Assembly: GCA_017562135.1 (NCBI GenBank)
Contig: QEYB01000850.1
Span: forward strand, 1-64,000
Direction: 5' to 3'
Source of the DNA: Dipylidium caninum
Taxonomy: Eukaryota > Platyhelminthes > Cestoda > Cyclophyllidea > Dipylidiidae
Length of the DNA stretch: 64,000 nucleotides
Shown here: one piece after another, positions 51,501 to 62,500 of the stretch
Numbering within the stretch: the first letter of the stretch is position 1
Layout: each line of letters opens with the position of its first letter
Notes under the pieces: model-generated
The model's input: the letters and a program-made list of their open reading frames with translations, nothing else
Databases searched by the model: none
Told to the model about the DNA's origin: nothing
Position numbers and translations under genes: made by a program

Positions 51501-52193
51501 TCATTAGAACGTCTTGAAATTATCTGCTTCGCTACGTTAGTGGAATATATCGTCAAATTTGGCTTGCGTTCCGCACAAATTTTGCGTTTGTCGCTCCACC
51601 CTACTGAGAATCACTTCAGTAGGCGAAATGGGTGTTTGCCAGTTAAATTTATTTTACATTTTGTGAAACGTAGTGAGGTATGGAAAGAAAGATTGCGTCA
51701 TAAATAGGCCAACTTCTGTGGCTATGGAATTACTTAGTCTCACGAATGCTATTTCAACTAAAAATGTGGTCATCATCATGTCGATCACCACGCACAAGTC
51801 CGTTGTTACTGGCTTATCTCATGGCGATCTCCGCCATCGTACTTTAACAACTCTGCGTCAAGACATTAGCTCGGGGAAGGTGTGTACAATGGCTCACTGC
51901 TCTTATTAACTTTGTCTTCTGAGCTAAGCATTTACCACCGTTTAATATTGTTCACTTACCAAACCGTAACTGGTTTTTTGGTCTTCTTTCCGCCAGACCG
52001 GCTTCAATATAACGAGGCGTATATCTACAGCGCTGGCGAAGTTGTTATCGTAAAGCGAATTCCCGGAGCATCAGAAGATCGGGCTGGAGGTAATTCATTG
52101 GTGGAGACTTCGGAGTCACCCCTATTTCCCGAAATTTTGAGACCCCACCAAAGCAATGAAAATGGAAATCCAAGACAGTTTGCCTACATATAG
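39514..52193 (+). CDS. FRMD6: FERM-domain protein, FRMD6/FRMD1 (willin/expanded)-like
   Basis: FRMD6 (willin) is a cortical FERM protein linked to Hippo signalling. Exons: 39514-39694, 39940-40281, 40836-41177, 43659-43730, 50990-51155 and 51997-52193; about 430 residues, almost only the FERM domain. F1: SWTIGNIYTEVCDYLGIPES with VFGLA. F2: LRVRFYVPNHCLRGRVVRHL, CSDEVYFQLAAFSIKLEL, FPPS, YGSDYLYANVPNL. F3: GTFWLGIGPNGFEFHE, LNSLPWTKIDKLSRK, FVIHLTSGRKLAFFTGSSRE, HLFTLSSRLHEY. After F3, RLQYNEAYIYS resembles FRMD6 where other FERM families diverge. The tail ends at a TAG at 52191. Exons 3-6 are phase-consistent. Exon 2 contains in-frame stops between GEWKR and FLRVRFYV, in a TGATATTGATATTAATTTTT stretch that two compensating indels would open. 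The exon 1/2 junction is off by one base, so another indel or a different boundary is likely. FRMD6 orthologues often have long C-terminal tails; this one is short. Confidence 0.83.
45447..45670. repeat. ~145-bp direct repeat, two copies
   Basis: GTCAGTCTCCATCTCTGACG at about 45447 and CCTTCCCATCTCTGACATG near 45587 begin matching series. Each continues with TGTC..CA..AGTC/ATC, CGTCTTCCACGTGATCCT or AGTCTTCCACACAATGTCCT, then CTCTGCCAT, CCGC or CCCAC, TTTTA(C/T)CAT and CC. The copies are diverged by substitutions and small gaps. Confidence 0.6.
46317..46337. repeat. CT dinucleotide microsatellite
   Basis: A run of about ten CT units. Similar shorter runs lie near 47839 and 50021. Confidence 0.85.
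46447..48260. repeat. Dispersed/tandem GAGGCTGCCACCTTC family
   Basis: A motif of about 70 bp (T-TGA(G/A)GCTGCCA(C/T)CTTC, C(C)CCAT, CCCGAAGTGC, AAA..CCCACTCGC) recurs near 46450, 47632, 47712, 47875, 47996 and 48176. Spacing is irregular at 80-180 bp. Between copies the sequence is pyrimidine-rich, and near 48370-48415 there is a (GT)n stretch on the + strand. Confidence 0.65.
49251..49740. repeat. ~287-bp direct repeat, two copies
   Basis: TTTTCCAGACTGCAG at 49251 and TTTTCCAAGCTGTAGC near 49538 open two matching units. Shared downstream blocks include a CTCTTCA-GTTGAA / CTCTTCAAGCTGAATTCAAC pair, CTCCT(T/C)...TTTTCC and ACAGC, TGACGAAAGCATAATGTC / TGACAAATGCAAAATAATGTC, CTGACTTGAATGACA / CTGACTTAATTGACATG. 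The second copy is shorter. The repeat is moderately diverged and shows no coding capacity. Confidence 0.7.
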
Positions 52194-52322
52194 GTCGGGA
52201 CAACTGTTTCCAATGCTGTCACAATGGCTCTTCAGTTGAGTCCTTGCATCTCATAGGGTTGCGATCTAGACGATCTTTATTTTTATCGCTCCATCTTTGT
52301 ACACTTTGTTATTGGTGTGTTG

Positions 52323-52328
52323 AATAAA
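52323..52328 (+). terminator. Poly(A) signal of the FRMD6-like gene
   Basis: AATAAA lies 130 nt downstream of the stop codon at 52193, in the right orientation and ahead of the next gene, which starts at 53091. Confidence 0.65.
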
Positions 52329-53090
52329 TTGAGAGGAATGACGAGCTCATTGTTGCATTCGTACTTTGATTATCGTTAAATGTTTCTGCATCAATGAATT
52401 TAGGCGTTAGCCGCGGATTTAAATGTTTGCAAGAGAATTCTAAAACATCTTAGCTTGTTTGAAGCAGCAAGCAAAAGACTTCTTAAAGAACTGTGTGCTC
52501 AAGCTTTACAGTTTGCCTTACTAACAGATATTTGGCCATACTACTAGGATTCGACATGTAGCGCGAAGTAGTATTGGTTATCAGGCGGCTGGGATCAGTA
52601 GGACGCATATTGAGGGACACTTGAAAAGGCGATAGTGATAGGAACGAAAGAGTTTGATGTTTACTCACTACTTCTTACGATTGTATATATGGTAGAGATG
52701 TTCTTAGTAGGCAAATAAAATGTTACAGCTCTTCCATTGTTTTTTTGAAGTAAATGGCAATTATTTTTTAAGCCTTATATTTATTGGAATAGAGCGATGA
52801 TACATTATTTTGCCCTCACTACTGTTGTTCGGTTTGACCTTTCGCAACAGCGGGTTTTACGTGCGCCAGGTGTCCTTGCGTTTAATTTCTTTGGCCAAAT
52901 AGTACTTCAGCCGAGCTCAAGCATCTTAAATAAGTCCTATGACACTAGATTTCCTTTTCTTGCACTTAACGCTTCCATTTACGTTTGGTATGATGTCTTA
53001 ACTTGCCATCTACCGAGACTTTCTTTTGTTAAATCATTGTTTATATTGGTTTTTCTGGTTCGAGTTAAAGTGTTTTTCTGAATTTATCAG

Positions 53091-56000
53091 ATGACAGGTG
53101 AAGACGGTGATATCGTGACACCCTGGGACGTAAAAGCCACTTCAGAAACCGGTGTCGATTATCCAAAATTGATCGAGCGTTTCGGCTGTTCAAAAATTGA
53201 CCCAATATTACTGGAGCGCTTTGAAAAAGTCATTGGGAAGCCTGTACATCATCTTCTTCGTCGGGGCATTTTCTTCGCGCACCGCGATCTGGACCAAGTT
53301 TTAACGCTTTACGAGAGCGGCAAACCTTTTTATCTATACACGGGTCGGGGACCTTCTTCCTCCTCCCTGCATGTTGGTCATCTCATTCCATTTATTGTAA
53401 CCAAATGGATTCAAGAAGTCTTCAATGTGCCTCTGGTCATTCAACTTACTGATGATGAGAAGTTTCTCTGGAAGAATATTCCCATGGATGAAATTATCAG
53501 ACTAGCTAGAGAAAACGCCAAGGACATTATTGCAGTTGGTTTTGATCCCAAAAAAACCTTTATTTTCAACAATCTTACATATATGGGGTGAGCACCGAAA
53601 GTTCTTGACGTTGAATATTTATATTCAATATATTTATATTTAAAGACAATTTAAAACATTCCAGTATTTCTAATTTTCTAGCGTAAATCATATTCCCTTC
53701 CAGAATTTTTCCAACATCATGATACTCTGTTCCAAATTTATTAACCTGATGTCTAAATAAAGTTAATTTTTTTTACGGCAATCATTTTGGGGTATAGTTC
53801 CATTGCGTATGATTAGAATATGACTTCAAATACTTCACGTCCATTTTATAAGTCGTGCTGGAAGATAGGTGGATAAAGGTGAAACTTTTTTGACTCCCTT
53901 CTCATTCGTTCATCTTCCTTTATTTTCCTTATCATGGACCGTTTGATCAAAGCCAACAATAAATTAATTTTGTTATAACCTTAGACAATGTCCGGAGTTT
54001 TATCGTACCGTAGTGAGCATTCAACGTATGGTAACCTTCAGCCAAGCACGTGGAATATTTGGTTTTACTGACAACGATTGCATCGGGAAGATTAGTTTTC
54101 CTGCAGTTCAAGCGGCACCTTGCTTCTTCACTGCTTTTCCGCACATTTTTGGTCGAAATGGTATTCCCGACGCTAACGCGATCAATGGGAGCGGAGGTAG
54201 GTCAAAGAAGGCGGGGAAGGCATCGCCGTCAAAGCCGATACCCGTGGGATGTCTAATTCCTTGCGCCATTGATCAGGATCCTTACTTTCGTATGACCCGT
54301 GATGTCGCTCCACGAATTGGCATGCCGAAGCCAGCTCTCTTGCTCTCTGCTTTCTTCCCCGCTCTACAAGGAAGTGTGTCGAAAATGAGTGCTTCAGACG
54401 TCAACTCAGCTATATTCCTAACGGATACACCAAAGCAAATTAGAACCAAGGTGGTGTTTAGTTCTTTTATCTACCATATATCTATCAAATTAGATAGATG
54501 AATACCCATTTTTCTGTGGAGAGAGTGATTTCAGCACAAATCCATTTATTTGGGGAACTGCTCTTTCTTGGCCTTGCCCATTCTTTAATTTTCTCACTTA
54601 TTCTGTTTTACCTCATTTATCTGAACCCCCGATCCATATTTTCATTTTTGATATATATTTTTTTCTCCTATTCACTCCTTATCTCTTAGCGGTTTGCTTT
54701 CTTTGGTCGTTCTTTATGAGATGTTATTATTTCACCTACCAAGGCTAAATGAATTCTAGTTATTACCTTTAGTAACAGTGATATTTCACGTTTTATGATT
54801 TTTTGGCGATAGTTGTCAGACTTAAAACACATTATTTGGAGCTCGTCTCGGTTTGACATAGGATAAGATGTAAAAATTTTTGGCATCATAAGTAATCCAT
54901 TGGATAGAGTTACAGGAAACTGAACTTTTGCATTCTAACATTTTCTAACGATTTTTTATCTTTAAAGCAATCTCAAAATTTGTGCTTTTTCATCGATTGC
55001 TGAGACTATCGAGGCAGGATTTTCTGTGTCTGTCGGTCTTGATAACGTTGATTTTCAGCTGAAAATTATCACTCATGTGTTCCTATCCATTTCCACTCTG
55101 GATGGTACCTTGCGTCAGTTTGTCTGATGAGTTTCCTCTGCATTCCTTCTCACAATACTATCTCGTGGTCTCGGATTTCGATAGCTTAAACAGTCCCAAA
55201 GGCTACGCATTGCATTCATTCGTTCGTTAAACTGAATTTAAATTGTTTTTCCTTCTTTTTCGTCCTAGATAAATAAGTACGCATTTTCTGGTGGCGGTGC
55301 GACAATTGAGGAACATAGGGCCAAAGGCGGGAATTGCGATGTGGATGTCTCGTTCCAGTATCTTCGATTCTTCCTCGAGGATGATGAAAAATTGGAACAG
55401 ATACGCAAGGTCATTTTCGTCTAGTCTCATCTTTTCGCTGTTTTTGTCATTATTGCACCACATCTAAGCGTCTTTTCTAGGTAATCTTGGCGGAAGGAGA
55501 CTGCCTAGTCATGCTTCCTAACGGCTTTTATTATGGGGGAACGAATTTTTAGGTGGATATTTTGGAGGATTTATTGACTTTTTTGGTTTTGTTATCCGAG
55601 GTAATAATTCTTTTTCATTTCTAACGGAACCTCTTTCACAGTTCTCTCATGTTTTTTTTAATTACGGAAACAACTGGGTAGTTAAACTCCATCTCCTCAT
55701 AGCGTTAAAACTTTAATTTGATTGAGGAGTGATTACAATTAAACAATTTACATGGTGGTGCCCTAAGTCGCCTCGCTAACTCTTATGCGATTTTTTTATC
55801 AGAACATTACGAAACAGAAAGGTCTGAATTAGCACAATCATTCTATGGTAATATTTGGCTTATTTATTTGTGCTATATGATTTGACCTTTATCTTTGGTC
55901 GCAGTCATGGTTTGTGGCCTTCCTGAATCAGAAGTCTTTTTACATTTTCAGGGGATTGAAGCTTAACTATTGAATTCTCTAGTATCAAAATTCCGATTAT

Positions 56001-56448
56001 AAGTTTGGATTTATCCTTAATTAGAAAAGAGGGATCATTTTTGAACAGATTGATTTTGTTAGTGGCATTGACGTGAACACGAAAGGACAATTATCTAAAC
56101 GTCATCCATATTTAAGACTTAGCATTCGGACATCAATTAAATACATAGTTGTTTCATTGTGTTCGTAATCTCGTTCCTATTTGTTATAAATACTGGCAAG
56201 AAAATGTCTGTTTTATGAAAGTCTACTTCGAAATTAACCGATCCACTAAAAGCTGTGTATTTGAGACGATTTACCTTTTCCTATCGTGATTTTAGGACTA
56301 CTCCTCAGGTGAGCTGTTGACCGGAAACCTTAAGAAAGAACTAATCGCCGTTCTGACGGACCTCGTAACAGAACATCAACGACGAAGGGCGCAAATAACT
56401 GAGGAGGTGTTGGAAGAATTTATGACGCCGCGTGCATTGAACCTGTGA
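53091..56448 (+). CDS. WARS1: Cytosolic tryptophanyl-tRNA synthetase
   Basis: Class I aminoacyl-tRNA synthetase that charges tRNA(Trp) with tryptophan in the cytosol. Exons: 53091-53587, 53985-54450, 55269-55409 and 56296-56448; all phases agree and give 418 residues without correction. The HIGH-class motif appears as HVGH in [15 protein letters not shown], and the KMSKS-class motif as KMSAS in [15 protein letters not shown]. Other conserved blocks are [94 protein letters not shown] and the C-terminal [12 protein letters not shown]. There is no N-terminal WHEP domain. Between HIFGRNG and CLIPC lies a basic Gly/Ser/Lys-rich stretch ([19 protein letters not shown]) about 26 residues longer than the human loop. 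The ATG directly follows an acceptor-like TTTATCAG, so a 5' exon or spliced leader may precede it. A frame upstream (52797-53081) is not part of the gene. Confidence 0.97.
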
Positions 56449-57938
56449 AAATTCCCATATCGATTCTGGTTCTTCTTTGACCTCTCACTGTCCTTTCCCT
56501 TATTGTGGAAAAAGGTTGTACATTGGCGGTCGGTTTGTCCTTACGTGGACTTGGGATAATAATCGATGTGACTGACTTGTTCCTTATTGCATCGATTCAA
56601 CGAAACGTCGAAAGGCGTCGGGTCCTCCCTTGTACTGGGGTTTTGCCTCAGCCAAAAATGTTTGGTATATTTCAGTATTGGTTCAAATCGGTGAAGGCTT
56701 TCTAATTGATTCTACTGAACCACCTCGTTATTCTAACTGGCATTTGTGCTTTGGGGAATAAGGTTAGGTATTTTCCCCTGGAAAGATTTTCATTCCCGCG
56801 GTGGTGCATGGGTAGCGTCGTCGGGTGCAATGTTGGCCTTATTGCAGAATAAGTGAGTTAAAACCCATCACAGGTGGGAGAAAGATTAATTTTCTTGCGA
56901 CCGTCTCCATTGACTTGCCAAATTTTGATTGAGAAATATGTCCATATTTATTATGTTGCTATGGCGTTGTAGGAGTGAAGTACAATTTTGGCTAAATTCG
57001 CATAAATGTAATTAACATAATGGACTACACACGGAGAAAGCGGTGAGGCCAACAACTGTCTTGAGAAACCCATGTTAATATCAATGATGGATGGATTCAG
57101 TGACCGGGCTATTCTTCAACGGCCACATTTTGATATAACTTTTTCACTGTATTCCAGAAAAGATGAAAGATGTAATGACTAATAAATTTGGAAATTAAAG
57201 TAATGGAAGGGCATGGTTTCTTCGGTGTGAAAGAAAATTATCTTGCATCTAATTGTCGGTTGTTAAAATACGGGAATAACGACTAATTTGTGTCCTTTGG
57301 CGAAAAAATCTCATTGCGCAGTAAAGTCCGGAAGAATGTTTATGGAGGAGGATTAATGAATCCAAAAAAATTTAACATGGACCTCCCTTGTTTATCGAAC
57401 TTAAACGTCGATTATGTTTGACTAATATTCCGAATTCGTCAACGCTTAACGAAATTGCGAAAATGAAAAGTATGATAATCTGACATGTATTCATTATGTA
57501 GAGAGTTTGCCCGGATTTCATGAGCGCACACTTCTATGTTCTGCATGCAACACCCCTTTATAGTTAAACCGAAACGGCATATATGTGGTAATATTAGAAT
57601 TAATGGACCTTAAATGTTCCGCGTCGAGCTTTAAAATTCCTGTTAAGGCTAAAACAGTCAATAATGGACGGAAAACGTTGCATCTGGAAAAAGATTCAGT
57701 AGTGCGGTCCGCCGTGACATACGATTATACCTACAATGTTTGTTGTTAGGTTTTTAGTCAAATTTGTTTGACCTATGATTGGGTAAATTTTACAATCACT
57801 AAAATCTATGTTCCTAAAATTTTACTGGTGGATGTCTTTCATTGTTGGCAATTTTTGCCTGCTACCGTCACACGCTATGGGTTTGTCATCACATACTTAA
57901 ATTTATTAATTAGGCGGGATTTGGTCTGTTTTCTATAG
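56449..57938. other. Spacer between WARS and ARL1
   Basis: 1.5 kb of AT-rich DNA holding the WARS 3' end and the ARL1 5' end. An AATAAA at 57181 is rather far (730 nt) from the WARS stop. A candidate ARL1 first exon lies at 56808-56824 and is listed separately. Confidence 0.4.
56808..56824 (+). CDS. Candidate first coding exon of ARL1
   Basis: ATG GGT AGC GTC GTC GG followed by a weak donor GTGCAA. Spliced to 57939 it would give [14 protein letters not shown] in phase, with the N-terminal glycine needed for myristoylation of ARF-family proteins. Known ARL1 N-termini are about three residues longer, so another exon in 56449-57938 remains possible. Confidence 0.3.
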
Positions 57939-58852
57939 CCTTTTCGGGTCCCGTGAACGACGAATTTTAATACTGGGACTAGACGGAGCGGGAAAAACCA
58001 CAATATTGTACAAACTACAGGTTGGCGAGGTTGTGACGACAATACCAAGTGAGTTTGTCAGATTATTATTTCTCCTGTCCATGCACGCTTTTTTGACTTA
58101 TAAAATAGAGTACATATTTTCTGTGATTTTTAAATTAATTTCTTATTATAACACTGCATCTCCACATTTGGTCTCGTGTTCCATTCTACTATGCCAGCTA
58201 CATTTTTTCATTTCGCGCATTTTACCTCTTAACTGGTATTCATTTTTTATTCCATTACCGTATGTAATCGTGCTCTTTTCTTTGCTCTTAGCTATCGGCT
58301 TCAACGTTGAAACAGTGCATTACAAGAATTTAAAATTCCAGGTATGGGATCTTGGTGGACAGACGAGTATTCGTCCCTACTGGCGTTGCTATTATGCGAA
58401 CACTGATGCCATAATCTACGTCGTCGACAGTATGGATCGAGACAGAATCGGGTTTCTAAACAGGAACTTATTTCGATGCTAGAGGTATTTTTTACATTCC
58501 CGTTGTTTTTACTTACACCACCATTTGTATCATCTACCATAGGAGGAGGAGTTAAAGACCTCTGTGCTAGCCGTCTTCGCCAACAAACAAGACATCGATG
58601 GTTGTATGTCTGTCGCCCAGGTGGCTTCCGCACTAGGCCTGACTTCTATCAAGAATCGTACTTATCAGATCTTCAAGACATCTGCTGTTCGTGGTGACGG
58701 TTTAACCGAAGCGATGGACTGGTGAGCCTATTTTTTCCACTATTTTAAAAAGAGCCAGTCTTTTACGTATTCATTACGTAGACATTTGTGATCTGATGTT
58801 ACTTATGGTGTTGTTTTGTAGGCTGGCAGATACGTTGAATCGACAGTCTTGA
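57939..58852 (+). CDS. ARL1: ARL1 small GTPase (exons 2-5)
   Basis: ARL1 is an ARF-like GTPase of the trans-Golgi that recruits GRIP-domain golgins. Exons: 57939-58048, 58292-58484, 58543-58721 and 58822-58852. Visible: [20 protein letters not shown] (P-loop GLDGAGKT), [18 protein letters not shown] (switch I), WDLGGQ (switch II, with the ARF-type Gln), [20 protein letters not shown], the guanine-base motif NKQD, then [16 protein letters not shown] and the C-terminus LADTLNRQS. Sequence around [20 protein letters not shown] and DGCMSV matches ARL1 more closely than ARF1 or other ARLs. Exon 3 lacks one base between ATCGGG and TTTCTAAACAG (near 58451). Restoring it recovers [10 protein letters not shown] and the phase of the next exon. 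The first coding exon is uncertain (see 56808-56824). The convergent coiled-coil gene begins its 3' end about 0.7 kb downstream. Confidence 0.95.
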
Positions 58853-59472
58853 TTCAATATCGTCTTTTAAACCTGTCCACAATGGCTGTGAGCATAACAG
58901 TTATACGAATGTTGAATGCACGAGCTGGGTATCGGTCCTTCTGCCCCAACTCTCTGTATGTGTATCTTTGTATGTATTTGTCATCTCTCTGTTATCTTCC
59001 TCTTCCGATAACTTGGCCTCCCTCTGTCTGTCAATCTCTTCCCTTACTATCCCAGCTCTCGTTTTGGTAACTACTACGGAATGCAGTTCTGTTATATTTC
59101 TATGATAAACGGAGTTCTTTTTTGGTTTATTGCTCTAAGTTGAGCCCAGAACAAATTTTTCGGAATGTCACATATGTCAACGGTTAGAGCGCAACCTGCA
59201 TGCACCGGTTCGTAGTTATTGCCAATTTTCGAACATTTTTGAAGGCTGCTGACTTGTGCCCACTTTCATTATCTCGAATTATTCCGAATTTCTCTTTTTG
59301 CCATGGTTTGACTTGGAACTCCAACAATGTAGCTCGGATACACGAAGATTTTTCCGTAAACTGAGTTTTTACAATGTTAAGTCACTTCTGTCTATTATCT
59401 TCCTGTTTCTGTTTCTAATTTGCCTTTCTGACAAAATTGATCTTTAAAGGCACAATTTTATACGGTGGCCTC
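58853..59472. other. Convergent 3' region between ARL1 and the coiled-coil gene
   Basis: About 0.6 kb with no gene. It should hold both 3' untranslated regions. No clear + strand AATAAA for ARL1 was seen. Confidence 0.45.
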
Positions 59473-59478
59473 TTTATT
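59473..59478 (-). terminator. Poly(A) signal for the - strand coiled-coil gene
   Basis: TTTATT on the + strand, that is AATAAA on the - strand, 83 nt downstream of the stop codon at 59561-59563. It supports 59561-59683 as a genuine terminal exon. Confidence 0.6.
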
Positions 59479-59560
59479 GTCATTTAGTTTGTCACTGGTA
59501 GAATAAGTAGGTGAGTTGTGGAAATGAAGATTTGTTCAACGTGGAGGAAGGGAGAGGATT

Positions 59561-62500
59561 TTACAAAGTGGGCCTTTGTTTTTCCTCTAGAGCCTGTGCC
59601 GCTGCCACTTCTTCATGGGTTGCCGGTGGTTGTTCGTTAAGGATCTCGAAAGCCATGTGTTGTTGCAGACGTGGGACCGTTAACTGAAACCACAAGTACA
59701 ATACAGCCTGCTTGTGCACATAAGCAAATGCGGCCACCGCGATGCTTATAGATTTAAGAGTTATCTTCGGGTTGAGAGGAAGGATTATTTTACTAAAGTC
59801 TGTTTTCATGTATGAAGCTATTGCCTTCCTCTCCTAGGTAGTCATTTACCTGGTCAAATTAAGAGTGATGCAATTTCTATCAGGAGCTACGATTAAATAA
59901 GTGTCGTCTAATCTAACTGGAATAATTTCGACTACCCTCACAAGTCTCTAACCAGTTGGTCTCCTTAGGACTTACCATTTTTCTTCTGTGCTCAAGATAA
60001 TGTTGAGGGGTGTAGGGAACGCTGATTCTTTTCAAGAGATCGTCGTACTAAAGTGTAAGGAGCGATAATTTTTAAACGCTGCTGCCAAATTGAAAAGCTT
60101 CGCTTTAATAAGTCAGTGTTCACTAGGAATGTCGATTGCCCAAAAATAATTCTAAATCCTGGAAACTGCGGTTGAGCTTTATATGCCTTAGTAAAATCAT
60201 TAGTATGTCTATACCTTATTATATATAAAGACGTTAATGGGAGTGGCATCTTCAAGTCCATAATCATTTCTTTTGTAAGTTAATAGTAGAATAAGAGTCA
60301 GTCTCGGGAAGTTGGTACTAACGACACTTTCAACTCACAGCTGTCACCGAGGCGCGATACTTTCTGCAGGCTGATTTAATGCCTCCCGATTTGGCGTTTG
60401 CACCGCTCTTCTGATCGGTGCCGGTGAGATGTGATGAAGTATGGGCGACACTGCCTTGTGGCATAGGCGCTGAAATGTGATTTTAAAAAAAATGCAGTTT
60501 TACTCTTCTTTCAATGATAAACAGTCAACACGGCAAATAGCCTACTCTGATTGATCGCGAAGGCAGTCTCATATTCGTAGACCTGAAGGAAGGCACAAAG
60601 TTTTACATGAGGTAGAAACGATTGTGATTAAATATTTTGACAAGTAAACGATGGCATCACCTTGAGGAGTGTGGTGATTGAATAAACAAATCAAATTTAT
60701 TCTGAATTTGTGCTTTGGATTAGCCGATTATTTAGGAGGAAAGAAGGGGATAAAACTTTGAAGGGTAGTAGAAATAAGCCGGTCACCTGTCTGGAATCAT
60801 AATGCTTTCCACTTAAAACCTACTTCGCACAAATGACTAGTTTTTGTCAATGATAATTACCCTAAATTATTACCTTAAATTCTGATAAAAGATAGGCGAG
60901 TACCTGTGAAAGTAGATCATCAACTTTGTGAATAGCAATTTTTTTGAGCTTTCGTTCGTCAGTTAGACGTTTCTTGAGATTTTCTATGTCTCGCATGGCC
61001 TTCTCTATCACCTGTCGTTTGGTCTTCTCATGCACCGCCAACTGTTCATTCAGTTCAGTTATTTTGACATTCTTCTCCTCAATATCACCAAGCTGAAGTA
61101 GAACGAGGAATAATGTCCAACTACATCGTTAGCCTATTCACTTTCACTAAACAGGCGAATATGCCAGCTTTTTGTCAAAAATATGATTTTGTAGCCTTTT
61201 AAACGACAGAATTTACAATGAACGAATCACATTGTCATTAAAATCAAGTTTAATAGTTCCACCTCGCCTGGGAGGAAGACCATACTTTGCCATACCTCGT
61301 GGAATCTAACAATACAAAGTAAGTTTTCCATGGCGCGGTTTCTCCGCAGATAAACCAAATACTCCATCTTTAGATCTTTTTAAAAAAAAGTCTCGAAGGT
61401 TTTGAAGATGGTTAAACTCTAGGCGCTCAGTGGACAAAGCAGTTAATGCCGCGTAGTGTCCCATCACTGCATCACAGTGATTTTGTGTTTCCATTAGCTA
61501 CCAGTGGAGGTTGACCACTGTTGAGTTATCTACAGGGATCGTTTGGAAAGTGTGAAACAATGGAAATAGACACTTTTTCGTTAAGATATTACCAACTTTG
61601 TTTTGTCGGGAGAAGAATTTTCTCTTAAACTCTGAGTGACGATGGCGTGTATGCCGAAGTTGGAGAGGATGTTTGCAGTGGAGGATTAGACGTCAGATAT
61701 AAGTATGGGAAAGAGAGATTTTCCTCATATCTAATCGGTGAAAAATTCCGTCGAGAAGATTACTTTTTTCCAAACCGAACCAAAATATCATCGTATAATG
61801 AACCGCGGAGAAGGTAGGATTCAAGAAAAAACAGTCGAAGATTCATTTTACCTCCTATTTCACTACCAAAAGTGCCTTGTTTGTTAGTAGCCTACCCGAA
61901 AAGGGGTTAGTGACTCTCTTTGAACGGCTGACTTTGATCGCTTGTTTAGAGATGATTATACGTGATATGATACCTCGATCAACGACAGTGAAAAGGCTTA
62001 TGTAAACTCATGAGTCAAGCCAAAAAATTTACACTGTAAAGAAGTGCCTATCACAGTGAATTTCAGTGTATCCATGTTGACACCGTTTGAATAGAATGAA
62101 GGGGGAAAGACAAGGTAACTCACCAATTTCTCAATATGCATCTGTTTGATATTGGCGATTTGCTTCTCGGTCGCAGCTTTGCGTTCCGCGATATTTCGTT
62201 TCTCCACTTTATCCTTCAACTGAATATGTGGCAACACTGGGCATGAAGTAGCAATAGGAAGTATGGGGAAAGGTGCTAGGGAGATGAATAGAGACCTCCT
62301 TATCTAATTGGCGGCGAAGATCGCCCAGCTCCTTGTGGGTAGAGCTAAGATTTTCACGCAGTTTGGTCATCTCTTCGGAGAGGTTCCTGACACGCTGCTC
62401 CGAGAGCATACCCAACCGGTTGACCTGCATTTTACTCACATTCCTCTGGTCCTCAATCGCATTCATCTGCAGCATGTAGACAAGAGGGGAAGGTAAACCT

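Noticed and set aside
52797..53081. 94-codon + frame immediately upstream of WARS
   Set aside because: Not similar to any WARS N-terminus, ends before the WARS start, and WARS is complete without it.
7634..58852. Frameshifted genes as pseudogenes
   Set aside because: Breaks are single bases, mostly in short homopolymers, splice sites and phases are preserved, and essential families are affected; sequencing error fits better.
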